Source: Datnioides undecimradiatus (Eukaryota; Chordata; Actinopteri; Lobotiformes; Datnioididae). From it: a stretch of DNA of 64,000 nt. The translations under genes and the position numbers were made by a program. The notes under the pieces are model-generated. The model had not been told where the DNA came from and ran no database searches. It saw nothing but the letters and a program-made list of their open reading frames with translations. The stretch covers positions 10,926,526 to 10,990,525 of the forward strand of contig WARS01000046.1 in assembly GCA_008933995.1 (NCBI GenBank). Reading direction: 5' to 3'. Shown in pieces: positions 56,328-64,000 of the stretch (positions are counted from its first letter, which is position 1; every line of letters starts with the position of its first letter).

Positions 56328-58695
56328 GTTTGCATACTGTTTGTCTCATCATTGTGTCATGTTGGTTTCCTTCCTGTAACTTAAATGAGCCAGAGGAAGG
56401 ATGACTAAAGCTGTTTGTGTGTGTGTGTGTGTGTGTGCGTGCGTGCGAACATACAGATGCTTGATTAAATGATAAATGATACGACAATGAAGCAAAGTAA
56501 ATATAAATAACATTTTTCCATTTTTGTCCAGTCATTATTTCAGTTGGCAGATGTTTAAATTGCAACATTAAAGTATGAGAATATTGTTTATGTAGCTTCA
56601 TGTTAGTGGCTTTACTGGCACAACTCAGACCGCTGAGTGAGCTGTTGGGAAATTGAAAGCCTTTTCCAGCGGACGTGTGCATCAGACCTGCTTATTGCTG
56701 TTGTTTGTTGCAGGCTGTTAACAGCAGGGGGCAGCACAGCATCTCCTTCACTCTGTCCCGTAACCAGACCGTGGTGGTGGAGTACTGCCATGACAACAAC
56801 ACAGACATGTTCCAGGTAACGCACCGAGCAAATCAGGAAAACAGGGGGTCAACTTTTTTTTTTTTTCATCCGCCTCAAATAAAAGCTGGTTTTGAAACAA
56901 AAATAATCCTCATCGTGAACAAGTTTCTCCCAAAAATATGCTCTTATGTAATGTCATCAAAGAAAGTAGGTAGATTATTTTGGTTCAGAACTGGGGCAAT
57001 TAATTTATTTGGAATAAAGTGTGTGTGGGAAAAACCTCCACCAAAGTCTGTTTTTATTCACAAAGTTCTGCTCCTGTAATAACATTTATTCGGTTTCCAG
57101 GAAATGGTACTATATCTCTCACCCTAATAACTCAGGGCAATGACAGCTACAAATATGTGGCATGCAGAATTCTCCTACCAGCTGTGGAAAATCCAAAAAC
57201 CACCTACACACTAACTTTGAAGTTTTTGCAGTACCAATCCTGATTGTCACGATAAAGGCATATATAGATGGTCAGTGATTCCTCTGTGCTGCAGATTGGA
57301 CGCTCCACAGAAAGTCCCATTGACTTTGTGGTGACAGACACCTCCGGAGGGGGGAAGGAGGGGGAGGACCCATCCATCGCTCCCAGCACCATCTCACGCT
57401 TTGCCTGCAGAGTGGTGTGTGAACGCAACCCGCCGTATACTGCACGCATCTACGCCGCCGGCTTTGATTCCTCCAAAAATATCTTCTTAGGGGTGAGAAA
57501 ACTGACGACCCAACTGACAAAAGCCTTGGAATAAAGACTATATTTTTGGATTTAGTGGTGAATTAATTTGAAATATTTATAACCATCATGAGCAAACATC
57601 ATCAATTTGATCATGAATGATTTATATCCCCTCATGTCTTTGCCTCCAAAGGAGAAAGCAACCAAATGGAAAAACCCTGATGGGCATATGGATGGCCTCA
57701 CCACCAACGGGGTGCTGGTGATGCACCCGGAGGGTTTCCCAGAGGACCCAAAACAGGGTCTGTGGCGGGAGATCTCAGTCTGTGGAGATGTCTACGCCCT
57801 GCGGGAGACACGCTCTGGACCCAGTCGGGGCAAACTGGTGAGCCACTGACAGTTCCGTCAACTCGTCCCGTTGTCTTTTGGGGCTGTCTAAGTCCAAAGG
57901 TTTCCTTTTGGTTTGTAAAAATGCATCTGTGTCTCAACTTTGGCAGGCAGAGGGTGAGAGCAGTGCTCTGCGTGATGGTTCCCTGGTTGACCTGTGTGGT
58001 GCCACCCTGCTGTGGCGCACAGGTGAGGGGCTGATGCGTGCTCCCACCCTGCGTCACCTTGAAGCCCTTCGCCAGGAGCTCAATGCATCCCGGCCTCAGT
58101 GTCCTGTAGGCCTCAGCACACTGGCCTTCCCCAGCCTACCACGCAGCCACAGGTGGGAGCCACAATCTGTTTACATTCACCGTATTTTCTGTCAGGATCT
58201 TGAAGCTGCTTATAAAGAAAAACTGCCTCTGTGTTTGTTGGTTTCATTACAAATACATTCACTTACTTATAAGCAAGACTAGTTTACACTCGTTTGATGT
58301 GTCGCTTCAGCCTTGAAGAGCGTCAGCCCTGGGTCTACCTCACTTGCGGGCATGTCCATGGACGCCATGACTGGGGTCAGAGGTCAGAGGGAGTGGAGGA
58401 GCCAGGAGAGGGCGATGGTTCCACAGCCCGGCGGGAATGTCCCCTGTGCAGGAGTGTGGGTCCCTACGTGCCCCTGTGGCTGGGCTGTGAGCCAGCTGTG
58501 TACGTGGACGCAGGAGCCCCCACTCACAGTTTTGTTCCGTGCGGCCACGTCTGCTCAGAGAGGACAGCCAGGTACTGGGCTGAGACCCCGCTTCCCCACG
58601 GGACTCACGCCTTCAGACCCATCTGCCCCTTCTGCTCAACTGCCCTCAGCTCCCCCGGCTGGACACGCCTCATCTTCCAGGGCCCCATCGACTAG
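51554..58695 (+). CDS. peli2: Pellino-family RING-like E3 ubiquitin ligase (best match Pellino 2)
   Basis: An E3 ligase of Toll/IL-1 receptor signalling that binds phospho-threonine on IRAK kinases (family knowledge). Seven exons, 51554-51633, 56136-56265, 56714-56815, 57295-57492, 57652-57837, 57947-58152 and 58311-58695, join in frame to 428 residues (human PELI2 420). The start MNSPKKDG precedes VKYGELVILGYNG. An atypical FHA domain spans about residues 15-280, with the phosphate-binding Arg in GRSTESPIDFVV (R107) and LTTNG (T188-N189). The RING-like end has TCGHVHG, RECPLCRSVGPYVPLWLG, PCGHVCSE, PLPHGTHAF and CPFC, ending IFQGPID. LSRNQTVVVEY, EKATKWKNPDGHMDG, CGDVY and the arf6/prpf39 neighbourhood point to Pellino 2. 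NSRGQHSIS, MRAPTLRHLEA, GLSTLAFPS and TARYWAETP resemble Pellino 3. Intron 1 is 4.5 kb; the others are 109-480 bases. Confidence 0.93.
54690..55010 (+). repeat. Dispersed fish repeat inside peli2 intron 1
   Basis: The order CACCAGAGCCCAGCGACGTC, GAAATGTGAGGACATTTTTT, TTATTGGCATTTTCATTTTA, then CGATTGG-type ends, matches from memory a very common fish repeat. No coding content is seen, and the ends are approximate. Confidence 0.45.
56270..56325 (+). repeat. (GT)28 tract at the 5' splice site of peli2 exon 2
   Basis: The donor of exon 2 is AAG|GTACG at 56,265/56,266, and the dinucleotide array starts five bases inside the intron without interruption. Confidence 0.95.
56415..56447 (+). repeat. 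Second (GT)n tract in peli2 intron 2
   Basis: An impure TG array ending in GCGTGCGTGCG, about 90 bases after the first array. Confidence 0.9.
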
Positions 58696-61600
58696 TCGCT
58701 ACTCCTCAGCAACCACTATCACAGTAACAGGAAGATGCCTGAGCTTCATTCATGTTGCAAACATTGATCAGTGTTGATAGGTGATTGACATGTTAAGCAT
58801 GAGTATTCTACACTCAGGTCACATGTTGTGCATTTGTTACAAACACTGTCAAATGTTGTTACTGAATGCAGCTCAAGGCTGAAGGTTCCTTCCCTTGTTT
58901 ATCCTTCAGTGATGAGTTTATGATTCAGTGGTGGAAAAGTGCTCTGGTCCTCCATCACAGAGGATTCTGCTGTTTTTCATTCCAACCAAACTCTGCACGA
59001 GCCGCTTTCACATATGACCCAACCTTGAACAAGAGCGCGTTCTCAAAAGTAGAACAGATTCTTCACAGGAGCTTAAACAATGCTGCTTGACTCTTTCCAA
59101 ACAATTATTTTCACTCCTTGCTCTAATTATATTTTACATTATAGGAAACAAACAGATTCAAACCATTTTTGTCTGTTTCAGAAGCCATGTATGAAATGAT
59201 AAGTAGCTTTTTGCACATATGAACAGAATGGCCTTTTTATTAGTTGATCTGCAGTGTCTTGCACGTCTGCAGCGTCAGTGTGTCCTTAACTCGGTGAAAT
59301 GCCACCTCTTGCACTTCTCGGCCTGATATCCGAACACCTCTTAGTTTCTAAATCTTGTTACTGTAATTGTTGTGAAATGCCGCCATTTGATGATTGTGTT
59401 TTTTCCCTATCGGTTGTGGCAGCACTTTGATCACCAAACAATATGACCCATCTGGTCCCAGCCTCTGTTTTGTTATCTACTCATGGTAAATGTGGGCGAT
59501 TACAAGGTGAGATCAGAGGCAGTTTTCATTTTTAGTCTTCATGTATCCTTTCAGTATAAAATCTATGCAGAGAAGAGACCCCATAAATGAAACCTCTTGT
59601 GTTGCATTAGGTTGGAATGAAACCCTGCCGACTCTTTGATTATCTGTGAAGCAGTAGCGGGAGCACTACACACTCTTATCTTACAACACAAAGAATTCAC
59701 CTGTTCAGCCAGATCTCATCCCGATTATCAAGCAGATGAAGGATAAGCAAGGGCTGGGAATGAAACTGGGTAAACTCCACTTCAAAACTCTCTACAGCAA
59801 TAATAGCACTCCCATTGATAAGCTAGATGTTGTGCTATGTTTAGCCAAGTGTTATGTTGGCGGTCGCTTCAGACATGACTGAAATGGTTTCCAGGTTAAG
59901 GGCTCAACCAGAAGCGTGTTCAACATTGTGATTTTATTTGATTTCCAAATGAGGTCTTAGACCAGTGATGTGAAGTGTGCGTGACGTAACCAAAGCGCTA
60001 GATTTAAAAGATGCGCATCTGAATCAGTGGTTAAATACCTGCCGTAGGATTTATGTCAATACTCGTCTCAGATGCATCAACAGGCGAAACGTGCTGACAT
60101 GGAATTAGCATGATTAGGCTGCAGCGAAACACAGCAGCCGGCCTAATAAAACACATTGTGTTGCTGTCATGTTAATTTGAACACACTTCTGGTTAATGAA
60201 TTATGCTAAACAGGGTCCACATTAGTGCGGTGGAGTGTCAAAAAGGTTTGACCTTGTATAACCTCAAAACATAACCTTTTTTTGTTTCAAAGAAAACTAT
60301 TTTGTTAGAAAAGGGGAGGGATTTATTTGGGAAAGCGGGAGGAATTCTTTTAGATGTTCAGTGTTTTAAAAAAAAAACAAAAAACAAGAACTATTTTTCT
60401 AACTGATAATTGGTTTTCGTTAACCGTTGTTACTCAGTGTAAGCAAGTTCTGTATGTTTCCGAATATTATCGTGTGGTAGATCTAGGAGAGCTTGTGAGT
60501 GAGAAAACATTTGCCAACACTGTGTCCAACAAACACACTTAACACACTGCTACCGTTAAAAAAAAAAAAAAAACATTGCCCAGACAATGAATGTAGCCAA
60601 ATACTCAGGCTATATTTAGCCTTCCCTGGTGCTCATATTGAATGGTCTATATTGTGATACTATTTTTGTAACTGAATATTATGGTGTAGCTTGGTGAACT
60701 AGCTTGAAAAAGTCTGACGATTTCAATAATAGCCTCAAGTGTGGAAGACGTATAATTGATAATACACACTCACATGGAAATTGTGTCTAGCTTGCATGTG
60801 CTGAACGTACACATACAGTATGTACACTACACGTACACTTACTCGAGAACTTTGCACGGTTGATTGCCAACCTGTTACTCATGCTGAGAGCATTTTTAGT
60901 TGTCGCGGGCCGAGATGTCTTCCGAGTCCTCAGCTGTTAGAGCAGCAGCGTTTCTGTTTTTTCCTTTTGTTTTTGTTTTTGTTTTTTTCTTTTGTAAGAT
61001 GTCTCCAAAAAAAAGAAGAAAAAAAACAGAGAGCCTAGAAAAAAAATCCTCATACTTGATAGATGCGTGACGTTTGTGAATGAGTAATATCCAATCCCAC
61101 TTTATACTACTATGCTAATATTTTCCACCAAACCAACTCACTGCAGAAAGATGTCCACACTGACACTTGTTTCCATTCTTGCATTTAGACCCATCCACCA
61201 AACGTTTCAAGCTCCTGAAAGTCTGCCCCGCTGCTTTTGAACCACTATGGATGTCTAAATGCAGGATTGAAACACAGTGCAGTGGATAATTGACGTAGTG
61301 TTGATAATTACTGTAGCTCAGGATTAGTGATTTCAGATTCACAGCTGGCCTGAAGGAAGCCTGACAGAAGACACTTTGAGTCTGAGTTTCACGACTGAAA
61401 AACATAGTAACGAGGCGAGTGTCAGCCGGATCACAGAGGTCTTACAGTAGGTTAGATCACCACAGGTGTAGGATCAGTCACATACGGGTCTTAATAAAAG
61501 GGGTCTAGTGAAACAAACAGGCTATGGAAGCATCTCAAACAGCTGCCCTTTACTAAGCACGCCAAATCCAGTGAATCCTGCTTTTGAAGATAATATATAC

Positions 61601-61880
61601 AACGTGTAATGTAACACCATTGGCATGTGGATGGAAGAACCGCTGCAGCACCCTAATTGGCTTCTAGTTCATGACCTGACATTTTATTTATTTCGGCTGA
61701 TTTTTCTCTCCTGTTCTCCGTTTGAGCCCTCATTGGGTTTTGACTGTCCATATGCAATTTGCTTTCCTTTTGGTTTTTTTAGATTTTTTTTTAGCACCAG
61801 TGTATTTTTCAGATACAGTATTTTAGAGTTGTATTATACCGCCAGTACATTATTAGCTCTTCCCTAACTTTGTTTATTAC

Positions 61881-61932
<52 letters not shown>

Positions 61933-62180
61933 ATTGTATGTATCAATCGACCTTCATTCCAGATGGCAAAACCTCAACTTCTGAGCTCATCTTGCTATAG
62001 GTGAGTGAGTAGCTGACACATATTATACAGCATACAACCTCACAGTTAATAATGCATTCCTTTAAATACATCTGTGTCATGTACAGCTATTTTGTATTAT
62101 TTTATATCATATTCTTCTGTAATCTTCCGGTGCACAGACAATCGCTATACACATGTCAATAAACCTGTTAAAAAGTTGAC
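58696..62180 (+). other. peli2: Probable long peli2 3' UTR
   Basis: No exon is recognised after the peli2 stop. The best polyadenylation signal is AATAAA at 62,158-62,163, followed by a T/GT-rich stretch. Another AATAAA lies at about 61,493. If the distal one is used, the 3' UTR is about 3.5 kb. It contains the (TTA)n array at 61,876-61,932 and A runs near 60,368 and 60,558. UTR status is inferred from the lack of other genes and the strength of the signal. Confidence 0.4.
61876..61932. repeat. (TTA)n microsatellite
   Basis: About 18 trinucleotide units. Confidence 0.95.
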
Positions 62181-63710
62181 TTTGCTCTGTTCCTATGGCT
62201 GCTTTCAGTTTCTTCTTCTTCAGGGTGTTAAAAACTGTAAATAAGCATAGGTGCGAATTGCTTATTTCACAGAACACACTTCACTGTATTTAAACGATCA
62301 AGGGGTGAGCGTCACGTGCACTGCTGCCAGCAGAGGGCGCTCTCTACCAGGTCTGAAACTCACGGCTGGGCACACATGAACACAAACACACACACAGCAG
62401 GATGAGGTTGCTCTAAGTTGCATCACCTCTTTAAAATAATCAACCGTTTTAATGAGCAGTCTTGGCAGTCATGTTCGTCACCACGCAAATGTGATAAGGC
62501 GCCACAAATGTCTGCAAAAATCACAGAACGCCAGATTTAAAATAGAAATTTAAAAGACTTAAGTTCGCTCCTTTTGCAAAGAATTCAGGACGTCTGCTGA
62601 AAGACCTGCTGAGAGAAGTGTTATTCAGAAGTTTGTTCAGAAATGATTTCACTCTTGAGCCATGAGGAGGAGGCTTTTTTTTCCCTTTCACAGATTATGA
62701 AGCCTATTTCATGGGTATCTCGATGCCACACTACATTTAATCTCTTCCAAAGCATGGGAGGGAGAACACCAAAAGGCTGCTGAAACTATAGAAAAGATCA
62801 CACGAACAAAGTTAATTCTGGAGCATGTTAAGATTTGCATTAATTGCTAACAAGTAAATTGTAATAGGTGAGTACACAAACACATTTGGGTATTATACAG
62901 CTAACTGAAATGCTCTTGTAATAACTTTTTCTTATTTTGAGTGCATGCAAACAGGAAAATTTTACTTCTAAAGGTTTTAACTTCATTTTTTTTATGTGTG
63001 GCTGTACAAATTTGAGGATAAATGATAAAGTTTTGTGTTTTATGGGGAGGCCAGAACAGTCAGAGCACACAGAAATTGACTGAGAAACAATTCAGAAGTT
63101 GAAATACTTGAAATGACAGCAATGTCCTACCCCGGTTTTCACAAATGTGTGTATAAATCTAACATACCATATATCCAAATGTTATTAATGCAGTTTACTT
63201 TGTGTGATGATGCTAGTACATGTACATGCAGGAAAACAATGCTTTGCACTACGATGAGAATATGTTCATGTTTAACATACTTAAAAACATCATTTGTAGC
63301 TGCAGTGAATGCTTTCACGGTTTGCGCACAGGGAGGGTTTTCTGACCCAATGTGACTAATGTGGTGTCTGATATTGTTGTAACTGCCCCATGTACGTCCC
63401 CAGACCTACAGGAGAGCCCCAAAAACACCAGGTTCACCGTGGCAGATTAACTGAATTAACTATGTCTGCTTAAATATATACATGCTCCCCAAACAGCTGC
63501 TTTGAGGTAAGTCCAGCTAAGGTGCCCTGAACTTGAGGCACCTTGTTTCAAAGTCTAGAACTAAAGCCTATAAATTCAACGTTTGAGATAATGTTTTTAA
63601 ATAGTGCAACTAAATTAATTTGTGTTAAATCAGATTATTATTACAGCGGTGGAAAGAAGCAGGTCTTACTTGCCCCGAGGCTCCCTTGCAGGTTTATCTG
63701 GGCATGCTCG

Positions 63711-63753
<43 letters not shown>

Positions 63754-64000
63754 AGTGTGTGCCATGGGACCTAGCATAGATGATGGAGGCAGGGTTTAGC
63801 AATACAGTTCAATCCTCAGCGGAGGGATTTGTAGGTTTTGATCCCAGCTAATTAATGTGAAACCCTCAATGGGAAGTAATGGGTATCTGTGACTGGGAAG
63901 TTTGAAGGGGACTGCGTGTGTGCTTTCATGCATATGTCTGTGCACGGGCATGCACGCGAATGCAGTGAGGAGCATGTGAAGGCATCTGAGGTGTGTGTGT
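62181..64000. other. Gene-free intergenic DNA
   Basis: No exon is recognised up to the window end. A (GT)n array lies at 63,713-63,750 and the last 100 bases are again TG-rich. Confidence 0.5.
63713..63750. repeat. (GT)n microsatellite
   Basis: About 19 units, nearly pure. Confidence 0.95.

Noticed and set aside
56101-56682. 193-codon open frame on the minus strand
   Set aside because: It is the antisense reading of peli2 exon 2 and of the GT array, giving a His-Thr repeat with no homology.

Overview
The window is vertebrate nuclear DNA, most likely from a ray-finned (teleost, probably percomorph) fish. The evidence is intron-rich genes with canonical GT-AG junctions, protein sequences very close to human FKBP3, FAU, PRPF39, ARF6 and Pellino, compact introns (about 90-440 bp in most genes), many GATA/GT/TTA microsatellites, a tRNA-derived SINE and dispersed repeats of the kind I know from fish genomes. 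The species cannot be named from sequence alone.

Layout: about 1-23,590 is gene-free as far as I can read. It holds microsatellites, a SINE (about 13.2-13.4 kb), a broken LINE reverse-transcriptase copy on the minus strand (about 20.9-22.3 kb) and stretches that look like candidate conserved non-coding DNA. Then comes a dense housekeeping cluster: fkbp3 (+, 23,593-25,152, 7 exons, 221 aa), fau (-, 27,266-26,094, 4 coding exons, 133 aa) and prpf39 (-, 35,613-28,954, 15 coding exons, 788 aa). arf6 (+, 39,540-40,067) has an intronless 175-codon reading frame. About 11 kb of gene-free DNA follows, then a Pellino E3 ligase (+, 51,554-58,695, 7 exons, 428 aa, best called peli2), probably with a long 3' UTR reaching about 62.18 kb. 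I see no further gene up to 64,000.

I reconstructed the exon chains from homology and splice signals. In each chain the phases close without a frameshift, and the lengths agree with the families (221, 133, 788, 175 and 428 residues). fkbp3, prpf39, arf6 and the pellino match genes that lie on human chromosome 14q21-22; fau is the outsider, since human FAU is on 11q13. The genes do not form one pathway. They cover a nuclear peptidyl-prolyl isomerase, a ribosomal protein fused to a ubiquitin-like leader, a U1 snRNP splicing factor, a small GTPase of the endosome/plasma membrane and an innate-immunity ubiquitin ligase.

The most interesting unexplained signals are a degenerate hammerhead-ribozyme-like fold in the sense strand of a prpf39 intron, a possible in-frame-stop (poison) exon in another prpf39 intron, a (GT)28 tract starting five bases inside the 5' splice site of peli2 exon 2, a promoter-like motif cluster with no gene between prpf39 and arf6, and three long, nearly perfect inverted repeats. 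I see no convincing new multi-gene system.
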